Source: Aridibacter famidurans (lineage in GTDB: Bacteria; Acidobacteriota; Blastocatellia; Pyrinomonadales; Pyrinomonadaceae). Taken from it: a DNA stretch of 63,820 bases. The number at the start of each line of letters is the position of its first letter. The stretch's first letter is position 1. Where the stretch lies: NCBI GenBank assembly GCA_024103495.1, contig JAGFIQ010000112.1:1-63820 (forward strand). Direction: 5' to 3'. The notes below the pieces were generated by a model. That model was not told where the DNA came from. It did no database searches and was given only the letters and a program-made list of their open reading frames with translations. The position numbers were made by a program, and so were the translations under genes. This document shows positions 27,727-36,257 of the stretch, piece after piece.

Positions 27727-29754
27727 TTATTGGTCTTGTCCTTCCGTTCCCGGGTCCGGAACCTGAAGCGGCGCCTCTTCCTTGGCCTCCGGCCCGGTCG
27801 CCTGCAGCTTGCCGAGGATCCTTGTCCCTTCGTCTGAAACATCGCCAAGCATTCTTCCCGACGTGTCCGTGACCATCACGTTCGAGACTTCTGTCTTCGA
27901 CGGATACTTCCTCAGGTCTTCAAGATTCTGTCTTTGCTCGTCCTCGCTCAGGAGCGTCCACGAGTCCTTGGCAGTGATCATGATCAGACCGCCTTTCTTG
28001 AAGCCCTGCGACAAGTGTTCACCCTGCGGCAGTTTTCCGACATCGAGCAGTTCGACATCCTTGGCGACCGGGATGAACTGGCTCATCTGCTGGTCGAAGA
28101 AATAGATCGCTCCGCTGATCAGGCTGACGAGCAGCGTTGCGGCGACCAGCCAACGGTTGGTCGGGCCCGAGACGGTTAGGGCAAACGGGGTCGTGCGCTT
28201 CTCGGCGACGGGCTCTTCCGGAAGGTCCGGCTTTTCCTCTACAACGGCTTTCTCGAGGTTTCTTCGTGTGAACCTCGCGATTCCCCTTTTGAGCTTGAGT
28301 CTGGACTCGAGAAGATGATTAGAAACGATCAGCAGACGGCTCTGTGATGAAGCGGAGTTCTCCCGTATGAGGTAATCGAGCTGTTCCGAGAATTCCTCAG
28401 ACCGCCGCAGAAGCCTGTGAAGTTCGTCTCTCAGGGACGACGACATCTCGCCTCTCGTGTTTAGTTCGTTCTCGCACAGCTCCTCGATCCACATCAATAC
28501 GCCGAGGACATTTCGGCAAAGGTGGTCATTCGGGTCCTCGGGTCTGCCGAGAAAATCCTGAAGGTCTATGTCGGCAAGGGCTCCGAACCTTGAGGTGTGT
28601 TTCCGGATCGTCGAGATTTCCGGTTCCGGCTGCGAGAGGGCAAAGAAGAACGGTTCGAGGCGTTTCTGGGCGGTGGGAATAGTCGGCCTCGGATCCGGAG
28701 TAGCGGTAGGCTGCCCGCTTTCATCGCGCTTCGCAATCTCGTTATCCTTCTCAGACTCCCACTCGTTCTCCGGTCCTTCGCAAACAAGTGCGAGGATATC
28801 CTCGACGCTTGCGCTTCCGTCTTCTCCTGAATCGGAAGCCTCTGCGCTTTTGAGCCTCAGGTCGGAGAGGATTTCCGAGATCACCATCTCCGCTCCGGGC
28901 GATGCGTCGTAGAACGCTCCCGCGAGATCGACACCTTCGCTCACCCTCTCGGTGGCTTTGCTGTTCGCGTTCGTGAGGACGAGGTTAAAGGCGTTTCCGA
29001 CAGAAATGTTGCATTCTACTGCCGCCGCGGCAACGGCGGGATGCGAGTACAGGGAACCCAGCTTCCGCTTGAAGGCCCGAAGCCTGTCAAACAGGTCGCT
29101 CCCGAAGAGTTCCTGGTAGTCCGCAAGTGCCTGAGCCTCGCGTTGAAAGTCGTCGAGCTTCGCCGCAACGAGGGAAGCATGGTTGGGTTCCCTTTTCTTT
29201 GGCTTGTATAGGTCCCAGCCGTCGAAGAGCGCCGCGATCTGGTCCACGAGGTCCTCCCTCTCAATCAGCATCTCTCTGAACGGCGGTTCGTGGCTCTTTG
29301 AGAACAGCCTGGTTATCGAAAGATCAAACTTGCTCTGCGCCGACGGCGAGGGAGGTAGTTCCCGGTAAAAGCGGGTCAGAGCCGAATAGACCACCGGTTT
29401 GATCTCACGTCCCGGTTCGTCGCAGAACTGGCGAAGATGATAAGCATGGATCATCGAGTCCCGCGATTCGAGCGACCCCAACCACTCCGTGATCCCGGAC
29501 CGGATGTCGTTGACGATGCGGTTGAATTTCTCGGTCGGGAGCTCTCCCGAAAGGTTCTCGAGAAAACTCAGATGGGCTCGTATCCGGGACGGATCGAAGG
29601 CCCGTTCGGCGTCCTGCAGGTATCGTCTTTCAACTGCAGTGAGGAAACTGTCGACCATCTGAAGGTCCATTACCTCGTCGCTAAGGAAGACTGAGGCCTG
29701 CTGAATTTCCAGCGGCTCGACAAGCTCGATTTCGTCGATCAGCATTGAGGGCAT
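27727..29754 (-). CDS. Large helical protein with one C-terminal membrane helix, unknown function
   Basis: A 675-residue protein without a recognised domain. Residues 1-500 look soluble, helical and charged. A basic stretch precedes a single membrane segment (about residue 540, WLVAATLLVSLISGAIYFF). The remaining ~120 residues include a Met/Ile-rich segment and an acidic, Pro/Glu-rich end. There is no signal peptide, so the large N-terminal part is probably cytoplasmic. The pilin-like gene lies 76 bases upstream on the same strand, so a role in the pilus or secretion apparatus is possible but unproven. Confidence 0.6.
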   Translation of the reverse strand: MPSMLIDEIELVEPLEIQQASVFLSDEVMDLQMVDSFLTAVERRYLQDAERAFDPSRIRAHLSFLENLSGELPTEKFNRIVNDIRSGITEWLGSLESRDSMIHAYHLRQFCDEPGREIKPVVYSALTRFYRELPPSPSAQSKFDLSITRLFSKSHEPPFREMLIEREDLVDQIAALFDGWDLYKPKKREPNHASLVAAKLDDFQREAQALADYQELFGSDLFDRLRAFKRKLGSLYSHPAVAAAAVECNISVGNAFNLVLTNANSKATERVSEGVDLAGAFYDASPGAEMVISEILSDLRLKSAEASDSGEDGSASVEDILALVCEGPENEWESEKDNEIAKRDESGQPTATPDPRPTIPTAQKRLEPFFFALSQPEPEISTIRKHTSRFGALADIDLQDFLGRPEDPNDHLCRNVLGVLMWIEELCENELNTRGEMSSSLRDELHRLLRRSEEFSEQLDYLIRENSASSQSRLLIVSNHLLESRLKLKRGIARFTRRNLEKAVVEEKPDLPEEPVAEKRTTPFALTVSGPTNRWLVAATLLVSLISGAIYFFDQQMSQFIPVAKDVELLDVGKLPQGEHLSQGFKKGGLIMITAKDSWTLLSEDEQRQNLEDLRKYPSKTEVSNVMVTDTSGRMLGDVSDEGTRILGKLQATGPEAKEEAPLQVPDPGTEGQDQ

Positions 29755-29830
29755 AAGTGTTGGCTCCGGTTTGCGGTATGCGTGAGGGCCGGGGGGCTAA
29801 GGGATCGGAAATGGCGGTCGCGGGAAGATC

Positions 29831-30250
29831 TTAATCGACAAGGGTTTCTATGCTACCGTCCTGCTCAAGCATAAACGCCGAGATCACCCGCCTGTCTTTG
29901 AAGCGAACTGCAAGTATCTGAAACTGGTTCTGGATCATTCCGGCTGAGCTGGGAAAGATGTAATAGGTGTAATTCCCGCGAATGAGGGTCGAGCCCGTCA
30001 TCGTGCCGAGCTTCTTTCCCGCGTAGTTATTCAACTCCACAAGATTCGCGTAACGTCCGTTGTGGGTGTAATAGCCGGTCTGGTTTATATGAAGGGTGTG
30101 AAGCGTCCCGATCGCAGCAGCTTTCTCGGCCGCATCCCTTGACTTCAGAAGGGAAGGAATGGCGATCGTCGCCAGCAATCCCACGATCACAACTATCAAC
30201 AACAGTTCGATAAGACTGAACCCGCTCTCATCTCGACGCTTGTTCTTCAT
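29831..30250 (-). CDS. Pilin-like protein (type IV/type II pseudopilin)
   Basis: The ATG at 30250 gives 139 residues. Leader KNKRRDESG, then FSLIELLLIVVIVGLL with Glu at +5, is a clear PilD-type prepilin signal. The short globular domain has TYYIFPSSAGMIQNQF and differs from PilA (4790-5302). It is preceded by a canonical sigma-54 site at 30440-30454 and followed by the unknown 675-residue gene. A minor pilin or pseudopilin is more likely than a second major subunit. Confidence 0.85.
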   Translation of the reverse strand: MKNKRRDESGFSLIELLLIVVIVGLLATIAIPSLLKSRDAAEKAAAIGTLHTLHINQTGYYTHNGRYANLVELNNYAGKKLGTMTGSTLIRGNYTYYIFPSSAGMIQNQFQILAVRFKDRRVISAFMLEQDGSIETLVD

Positions 30251-30439
30251 ACGATCAACCTTTTCAGGATAGATTCGGGACCTCCGGGACGTTCTAGACG
30301 GGGATCGACCGACAATTTTTGTCAGCAGTGACCGGCCTTCGATTCCCAATAATTGTCATCGCAGGATGCCCGGAGTGCTCGGGGGCTTGATTTTCAGGGG
30401 GTTCCTGTAGGGGGTTGCGGAACTCCAACCTTTCGGTCG

Positions 30440-30454
30440 GCAACGTCTGTGCCA
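30440..30454 (-). promoter_or_regulatory. Sigma-54 promoter of the second pilin gene
   Basis: The minus strand reads TGGCAC, five bases (AGACG), then TTGC, an exact -24/-12 match. The predicted transcript start is about 180 bases before the ATG. The rest of the 30251-30555 gap carries the SDR promoter in the other direction and no further gene. Confidence 0.7.
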
Positions 30455-30514
30455 GTAGGTGCTGAACCTCTCTCCCAACTTGTCACAAATGTTCATTTTC
30501 ATTAACCTTGCTGT

Positions 30515-30542
30515 TTGACGTTTGATTCGACTGCCCTAATCT
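30515..30542 (+). promoter_or_regulatory. Possible sigma-70 promoter of the SDR gene
   Basis: TTGACG at 30515-30520 and TAATCT at 30537-30542 with a 16-base spacer. It would start transcription about 7 bases before the TTG start of the SDR, giving an almost leaderless mRNA. This makes either the promoter or the start uncertain. Confidence 0.4.
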
Positions 30543-30555
30543 GGAGAAATTTGAT

Positions 30556-31305
30556 TTGAGTTTGCTCTTGGAAGGAAAACGCGCCTTTGTTTCCGGAGGC
30601 ACCCGAGGAATCGGCGCCGCTTTGTGCAAGGTTTTCGCCCGCGAGGGCGCTGATGTAGCGTTCAACTACAACTCACGTGACGATCTCGCGGAAGAAGTCT
30701 GCGGCGAGATCGAGTCGCACGGGGTTCGGAGCAGGGCGTTTCGCGTATCTGTAACCGACCGGATCGAGCTGAAAAAGATCGCGAGAGAGCTTGCAGGCGA
30801 CTGGGGCGGTATCGACATTCTCGTTAACAACGCCGCGGTCAACAAAGCCGACAACTTCGCCACGACGACGGACCGGTCCTGGGATTGGGTTATCGACACG
30901 AACGTAAACAGCCTGTTCGCTGTTACCAAGCCTTTCTACAAGCGAATGATCCGACAGCGGAAGGGTGTGATCCTTAATATCACTTCGATCGGCGCGATTT
31001 CCGCACTGCCCACATCGGTTCATTACGCGACATCGAAAGCGGCTATGATCGGCTTTACGAAGTGCCTAAGCAGGGAAGCGGCGAACTTCGGTATCACCGT
31101 GAATGCGATCGCGGCGGGTATCTTCGATACCGACCTGGGAAACATGCTTCCCGAAAGACTACTAAAAGCGCACGAGAACTGGGTGTCGCTCAAACGGCTC
31201 GGTCAGCCCGAAGAACTTGCCGAGTTCGCGGCGTTCATGTGCAGCGACCGAAACTCTTATATGAACGGCGAGATCATCACGATCGACGGAGGCGTTGTCA
31301 CCTAG
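30556..31305 (+). CDS. Short-chain dehydrogenase/reductase (FabG-like)
   Basis: A 249-residue classical SDR. It has the nucleotide-binding GGTRGIGAAL, NNAAV, catalytic Ser in the ITSIGAIS region and YATSK (YxxxK). The C-terminal end resembles 3-oxoacyl-ACP reductases. It starts with TTG, since no ATG lies near the N terminus. Substrate cannot be told from the sequence. Confidence 0.87.
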   Translation: MSLLLEGKRAFVSGGTRGIGAALCKVFAREGADVAFNYNSRDDLAEEVCGEIESHGVRSRAFRVSVTDRIELKKIARELAGDWGGIDILVNNAAVNKADNFATTTDRSWDWVIDTNVNSLFAVTKPFYKRMIRQRKGVILNITSIGAISALPTSVHYATSKAAMIGFTKCLSREAANFGITVNAIAAGIFDTDLGNMLPERLLKAHENWVSLKRLGQPEELAEFAAFMCSDRNSYMNGEIITIDGGVVT

Positions 31306-31339
31306 CCCGACGAATCAGGTTGATTGTTGTCGTCCGTTT

Positions 31340-31370
31340 GAGCCGGCTGGAACGCAAGTTCTGCCGGCTC
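31340..31370 (+). terminator. Terminator of the SDR gene
   Basis: The stem GAGCCGGC / GCCGGCTC is extended inward by GGAAC / GTTC across a small bulge and followed by TTCATTT. It lies about 35 bases after the stop. Confidence 0.7.
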
Positions 31371-31532
31371 TTCATTTGCACCCGGTACCGAGGAATCGCT
31401 CGGGCCATTCAGAGTTCCAATTGAAATTGAAAGTCATTACTAACATATTGAAAATAAACGACTTAGATTGACACCTGAGGGCTGTGTTTGATACCTTTTG
31501 AACATTCGATGTGATCATCGGGAGTAATAGAT

Positions 31533-31994
31533 ATGTCCTCAAATGAACTGATAGAACAGCTGAACAAAGCGATGAGCCTGGAACTGTCGGGAGTGATCCA
31601 GTACTCGCAGCACAGTTACCTTGTCTCCGGCACGGAAAGGGAAGTGTTCAAGGAGTTCTTCCGCGACCAGGCAGAAGAGGCCCAGAAGCATGCCGAATTC
31701 CTTGGCGATAAGATCGTCGCGCTTGGCGGCGTACCGACTGTCGAGCCGGCGATGATCCGCCAGTCGATAGACCTGAAGGAGATGCTTAAGCAAGATCTTG
31801 AGCTCGAGCGCGAGGCTATGGCCGCTTATATGGAGGCTTGGAAAGCTTGCGGTGAAACTGACCTGCCTACCAAATTCTGGCTCGAAGGTCAGATCGCGGA
31901 TGAACAGATGCACATCGAAGAGCTGGAGAAACTGACATCTGACCGTGTAGCGGTGATCAGCCGGGACAAGATCGTATTGAAAGAAGTAAGCTAG
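31533..31994 (+). CDS. Ferritin-like/bacterioferritin-like protein
   Basis: A 153-residue four-helix-bundle protein. Metal-binding positions of the ferritin fold are visible as the early Glu in MSLELSG, Glu/His in AEEAQKHAEF, Glu in LELEREA and ADEQMHIEE. The Met that binds haem in bacterioferritin is not at the expected position, so it is probably haem-free. Role: iron storage or peroxide/iron detoxification in the cytoplasm. GGGAG precedes the ATG and a terminator follows. Confidence 0.85.
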   Translation: MSSNELIEQLNKAMSLELSGVIQYSQHSYLVSGTEREVFKEFFRDQAEEAQKHAEFLGDKIVALGGVPTVEPAMIRQSIDLKEMLKQDLELEREAMAAYMEAWKACGETDLPTKFWLEGQIADEQMHIEELEKLTSDRVAVISRDKIVLKEVS

Positions 31995-32019
31995 AGCAGA
32001 GAAGAGAAAGACAAAAAGA

Positions 32020-32050
32020 CGGGAAGCGATGGATCGTCGCTTCCCGTTTC
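32020..32050 (+). terminator. Terminator of the ferritin-like gene
   Basis: A perfect 11-bp stem ACGGGAAGCGA / TCGCTTCCCGT with a 7-base loop, followed by TTCAATTTTC. Confidence 0.85.
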
Positions 32051-32074
32051 AATTTTCGGCATTGAGGAGAGTGA

Positions 32075-32347
32075 TCAGGATAGTGCCGGAAAGGATATCA
32101 CCGTTCCGGAATCCTGATCCGCGAGAGCTTTAGAAGAGTATATCCGCTTACGTGCCGCAGTCAAAGCTCTTTGGAGATCGTCGACAAGCGCTTCTTCGAT
32201 CTTGAGAGTCTTCTGACAGGACCATCCGAGGCCCTCTACCCAAGTGGAAAGCCGTATAACGGCGCCTCCTTCTTCGACGGAAACCTCGATCTTCTGGTCA
32301 TCGCCGATCAAGGGCGCGAATTGTTTAGCTGTTTGCGACTGCATCAT
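32075..32347 (-). CDS. Small conserved-looking protein, unknown
   Basis: A 90-residue soluble protein with a beta-rich first half (IEVSVEEGGAVIRLSTWVEGLGW) and a helical second half. No membrane segment, Cys pair or known motif. It is accepted as real because of normal composition and a clean position between a terminator and the next gene. Function unknown. Confidence 0.6.
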   Translation of the reverse strand: MMQSQTAKQFAPLIGDDQKIEVSVEEGGAVIRLSTWVEGLGWSCQKTLKIEEALVDDLQRALTAARKRIYSSKALADQDSGTVISFPALS

Positions 32348-32514
32348 TTCGAAGTCGTAGGATAATGAAATTCAATTTCAAAACGGATTATGTTTCAGCC
32401 GTGCTCGTGTGTCAAGGCCGCTTTGGTCCCCTTTCCGATCAGATAGACGGTTCAAAATAGAAAAAGGGGACAGCCGACGAGACTTTCCCCTAATGTTCGC
32501 GGCATTTGCCACCT

Positions 32515-33396
32515 TCAGTCTTCTGTTCTCCAGCCGTCGATCAGCTTTTCAAGAAACTCGAGGCTGTTCGGGTTGACGCCCGCCGCTCTTCCCACTTCCA
32601 AAGCTCTTTCCCCGGCAGCGATCGCGTCTTGTTTGCGACCCAACTCGCCCAAGAGCCTGCTCTTGGCGAACAATGCGCCATAGGTCTCGATCTGCAGCAA
32701 AGAAGAATCAAGCCAAAGCAGCGCCTCTTCATAGCTTGCGGTGATCGAGTTGGAAAGTACGTAGTTCGCGGCGTTCACAGGTTCGTTAACGATCTCCCGC
32801 CGTGCGGCGCGCAGGACCCTTGCATCGACATCTCCGACATCTATGTTGAAGGGAATTCGTGCGTTACCCCACGAAAGCACAATGTTCGCTGTGGTGTCCG
32901 TGACGTCGCCAATGGAATAGGTAAGGGTCTCCTCTGAAACCTCGGAAGCGACAGGCGTGACCTCCACTCGAACCGCGTCAAGAGTCTCGTTGTACTGGGT
33001 GCCCCATTGCTCCCAGCTCTTGTTGAAGATGACCGTCCACGACGACTCATTCGGGATCAGATAGAAACTGTATTTTCCTTTCGGCAGGTCTTTCCCATTG
33101 ACCTTCACGTCGTTGGTGAACTCGAAGACGGTTGCCTCATTGGCCCCGGCCCTCCAGACCTGGCCGAACGGAACGATGGCTTCTTGGTCTCCGAAGGCTT
33201 CTCTGTTCCTCAGATTCGGCCTGTGGTATACGATCCTGATCTGGGTATCTCCAACGGTCTGTTCGATAGCCTGGCGCTGGCTGGCCCTCGGATAGTAAAC
33301 CTGACCCAGAGAGTCCAAGGCTGTGAGAATGAAAACCGTGAAGACGAACGCAAGCAGGCTCGCCCTCGATGTCATTGGCTTTGAGATCAACAGCAT
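32515..33396 (-). CDS. DUF2911 domain protein, exported
   Basis: A 293-residue protein with a signal peptide (about 1-31) and a DUF2911 domain (about 35-190). Typical stretches are YPRASQRQAIEQTVGDTQIRI, VPFGQVWRAGANEAT, LPKGKYSFYLIP and FNKSWEQWGTQY. A C-terminal helical, TPR-like tail follows. AGGAGG nine bases before the ATG supports this start. The family is common in Bacteroidota and Acidobacteriota, and its biochemical role is unknown. It is the last backbone gene before the tRNA scar. Confidence 0.88.
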   Translation of the reverse strand: MLLISKPMTSRASLLAFVFTVFILTALDSLGQVYYPRASQRQAIEQTVGDTQIRIVYHRPNLRNREAFGDQEAIVPFGQVWRAGANEATVFEFTNDVKVNGKDLPKGKYSFYLIPNESSWTVIFNKSWEQWGTQYNETLDAVRVEVTPVASEVSEETLTYSIGDVTDTTANIVLSWGNARIPFNIDVGDVDARVLRAARREIVNEPVNAANYVLSNSITASYEEALLWLDSSLLQIETYGALFAKSRLLGELGRKQDAIAAGERALEVGRAAGVNPNSLEFLEKLIDGWRTED

Positions 33397-33538
33397 GTGT
33401 CTGCCCCTCCTGACTGAACTTGTTTTCCCTCAAGTCTAGGAAGTCGGATGGCCGCGCGCAAACCTGCCAGGCCGCAAAATCCGCCGGGCCCGACGCTGAC
33501 ACGGGGAAAAGCAATGAGATCCGTATCGAAGGAATGAT

Positions 33539-33585
<47 letters not shown>

Positions 33586-34089
33586 AATGGATCTTAGGGC
33601 AGGAGAAAATCAGTTAAGACCCCTAAGACCTTATTCTTACAGAAGTTTACGCCGTGTGAGCGATCGGGCAGTGCTGATTATTACTCATTAATAAGCAAAG
33701 CTTTAGCAACGACTTGGCAACGGGCGTTCAGTGTTTTGTTTCGTGCCCTCACAAACATTGAAGGTACGGAGCAATTGGCGTCCAATCGACTGGCTTTGCA
33801 TTCTTGTGATCTGTTAACACGCCAGTCCGTGATGATCGAATCGCCTTTTCAGTCAACTTTGCTTTTTTTCCGTGGCCAATACAGAAAGCGAGGAGAAAGT
33901 TTTCTCCATCGCTAAATTTCTAAGCAAGCTCCTGTTCACCATAAGTGTGCACTCTTGAGGGGGCTGACGGCACCTTTGCCTTTTCCCAGAACCCAGCCGT
34001 ACTATCCTTGCGCTTTCTAAATGCAGGGTTTTTGCGCCTCGCAGGACTTAGGGGCATTCCGAAGCAAAAGCCCGCAATGCGAACGGAGA
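33586..34089. other. Non-coding island border
   Basis: About 500 AT-rich bases with no acceptable gene. The short plus-strand frame at 33945 is not protein-like and overlaps the haem-protein gene. Next to the tRNA fragment is an 8-bp inverted repeat TCTTAGGG (33592-33599) / CCCTAAGA (33621-33628) with TAAGACC repeated directly 10 bases apart. These could be recombinase or excisionase binding sites. Confidence 0.45.
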
Positions 34090-34578
34090 CTATTCCCTTG
34101 AATCGACCGGTTCATTTCTTAATCTTGTGGCCCATTCTTCGACAAGTTTCTTTTCACGTTCTGACAGTTTTGCGCTCCAGTGTATCCACGTGTAGGAAGG
34201 CAACGGCATCTCTTCCGTATTCACCTGGCTGATTATTGACCTCAACTTGCTTTTTTGCCGGCGCCGGGAGTAAGTGCCAAATTCGCTGAAATTGAGCTCC
34301 TTCTTTCCATCAACTATGTGGCGTTCCATGAAATAGGCGGCTGGTTGTATCCGGCTGTACCACGGGTATCTCGTGTTGTTGCTATGGCAGTCATAGCAAG
34401 AATTGTTCAAGATCGATCGAATGTCAGAAGGAACCTCGGCCACTTGCGATATGTCTGTCTTAGACACTTCACTACTTTCATTTCGGGTCGTCGGAATGAA
34501 CTGAATACCAACAAAGGAAGAAGTAATCAGCACGAAGAAAACCACGATTAACCTTTTCAGTCTGAAGATTCTGTACAT
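34090..34578 (-). CDS. Haem-binding-domain protein (CxxCH)
   Basis: The ATG at 34578 (MYRIFRLKR) gives 162 residues: an N-terminal membrane anchor (about 7-26), then a periplasmic domain with CYDCHSNNTRYPWYS, the CxxCH haem site and following NTRYPWY of the 'haem-binding domain' family. It probably carries one c-type haem. It ends the copA operon (CopA, CopB, DUF3347 lipoprotein, this gene). Such genes often accompany copper oxidases, which suggests an electron-transfer role. Confidence 0.8.
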   Translation of the reverse strand: MYRIFRLKRLIVVFFVLITSSFVGIQFIPTTRNESSEVSKTDISQVAEVPSDIRSILNNSCYDCHSNNTRYPWYSRIQPAAYFMERHIVDGKKELNFSEFGTYSRRRQKSKLRSIISQVNTEEMPLPSYTWIHWSAKLSEREKKLVEEWATRLRNEPVDSRE

Positions 34579-34677
34579 AAAGGAATGTCCATGAAGAATG
34601 AGGCAAATGGGCGGATCCCAATCGATGGCCATGTTCGAGGCGGTCTCTTACCGTTCGTTACAGCAGAGCTCCAATTA

Positions 34678-35178
34678 CTAATTGGAATTCTTCTGACCTA
34701 TGAGTTTGAACAAATCGTTGAGGTCGTTTGCCATTTCTTCAAAGTGCTCTTTTTGGTGGCTAAGCTCACTCTTCGTAATGTGTTCAGCATGTTCTTTCAT
34801 CGACTCTATAATCTCCGAGGACTCCTTTGCCTTTGATGAATCAACTTCGAGTGATTCAAATCCATGAATCGAAGCGAGCATCGTCTTGGCGCCGTCGGCG
34901 GCGGCCGCCTTGTCGTCTGCGTCAAGACTTTTATAGATCTTCTCGTAGGCGTCTATGAGCCCGGCACTCCGATCGGTGCGATGCTGCGAGAAGTCCATGT
35001 GCTTAAGGTCACCCATATGCTCCATATGCCCTTCATCGTGGTCAACAGCTTCTCCGGCACTAGAAGTCTGTGAGGATTGTGAACTTGACTGATCAGCCCC
35101 CGAACTGCAAGCTCCAGAAAACAGCCCAACAGCGATTGCTAGCAGCGAGATCAACAAAGCGGATGTCATGTTCTTCAT
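34678..35178 (-). CDS. DUF3347-type lipoprotein
   Basis: The ATG at 35178 has AGGAG seven bases upstream. The 166 residues begin with a lipoprotein signal (LLAIAVGLFSGAC, lipobox Cys about 24), then a Ser/Gln linker with a His/Met-rich segment (HDEGHMEHMGDLKHM). A helical domain follows with LIDAYEKIYKSLDADD and HAEHITKSELSHQKEHF, matching the DUF3347 pattern found in copper-efflux proteins. It is probably a periplasmic copper-binding partner of CopA/CopB. Confidence 0.8.
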   Translation of the reverse strand: MKNMTSALLISLLAIAVGLFSGACSSGADQSSSQSSQTSSAGEAVDHDEGHMEHMGDLKHMDFSQHRTDRSAGLIDAYEKIYKSLDADDKAAAADGAKTMLASIHGFESLEVDSSKAKESSEIIESMKEHAEHITKSELSHQKEHFEEMANDLNDLFKLIGQKNSN

Positions 35179-35255
35179 ATTTGCTCTCCTTTCCGGCGAT
35201 ATGGTCTTCCCGGAGTTTTGGTTTTGATGGACCGGTTTAAGTCTTTGTAGCCGCG

Positions 35256-36257
35256 CTAGAACCACATTCGAATCCCAGCCACAATCGAGAATCGATCAAC
35301 CCTTTCTCCGTCCAAACGCGCTAGATCGGCGGTCTTCCCGAATTGCCTCTTATACGAAACTCCCACATAGGGAGCAAACTCACGCCTGATTTCGCGTCGG
35401 ACCCGAAAACCGAACTCAATATCATTCAACCCCGAACCAATGCCGAATTTTTTCACGCTCTGAGCGGCAATATTGGTTTCAAATCGTCCTTCAAAGATCG
35501 TTCTCTGATTGATAAGGACGTCCTTCGTTCCCGTAAATCGAAAGGAGACGTCTCCATCCTGGCTGACAAACAACAAGGGTTCGACTTCATATTCGTACGG
35601 AACTATGCCGTCAATACCAATAACGGCTTGAAAACGCGATGCCCGTTCGCCTCCGTTCCATTTGTGATCAAACCGCAAGCCAAGCTGCAAATCATAGAAC
35701 GGTCTGATAAGTCTGCCGTAAAGGGCCTGTAACTCGACATCGCCTCTTGCTTTCTGGGACTGCTCGATTTCACCCTCGCTTCTGAACCAGAAGCGGTTGT
35801 AATCCCCGCCATACCAGCCAGTGGAATCCCAAGTCAGAGAATTTCCCCCATTCGGAGCCGTTCTATACTCAAACAACTCGATCAAGACCTTGCCGTAATT
35901 CATGTTGTCATGGATCGGTTCGGGGAAATCATCTCCCGGCGGGGGTAATGGAAAAGGCGAGGGCGTGTTCGATGGAGTTGGAGTCGGCGATGGTTTCTCA
36001 TCCATCGGCATGTCCATCTTGTGACCATCGTGAGAAGACTTGTCCGCCGGCATATCCATCTTAAGCTCATCTTTTTTCTCCGGAGCGGGTGTTGGAGTCG
36101 GCATCACTGTCTTTTCATCTTCCTGCTTTTCTGTGCTCTTACCTTCCTTCGGATGGCGTGGGTGCTCGTCCTGAGCCAAAACCGTCGTTGTTGGAAACAA
36201 AGCGAAGAACACGACAGCCAAGCCGAAGAGTCTTACTAAATCATTCTTCAATATCAC
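35256..36257 (-). CDS. copB: Outer-membrane copper resistance protein CopB/PcoB
   Basis: A 333-residue protein starting with GTG directly after the copA stop codon (no gap). A signal peptide is followed by a Met/His/Pro-rich region (DMPADKSSHDGHKMDMPMDE) and then a CopB beta-barrel from about residue 125. The barrel opens with DNMNYGKVLIELFEY and ends in an aromatic residue (RMWF) as outer-membrane barrels do. It works with CopA in periplasmic copper tolerance. Confidence 0.92.
   Translation of the reverse strand: MILKNDLVRLFGLAVVFFALFPTTTVLAQDEHPRHPKEGKSTEKQEDEKTVMPTPTPAPEKKDELKMDMPADKSSHDGHKMDMPMDEKPSPTPTPSNTPSPFPLPPPGDDFPEPIHDNMNYGKVLIELFEYRTAPNGGNSLTWDSTGWYGGDYNRFWFRSEGEIEQSQKARGDVELQALYGRLIRPFYDLQLGLRFDHKWNGGERASRFQAVIGIDGIVPYEYEVEPLLFVSQDGDVSFRFTGTKDVLINQRTIFEGRFETNIAAQSVKKFGIGSGLNDIEFGFRVRREIRREFAPYVGVSYKRQFGKTADLARLDGERVDRFSIVAGIRMWF

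Noticed and set aside
33945..34232. 95-codon plus-strand frame at the island border
   Set aside because: Overlaps the well-supported haem-binding gene and has no protein-like signature; also examined as an integrase remnant with no match.
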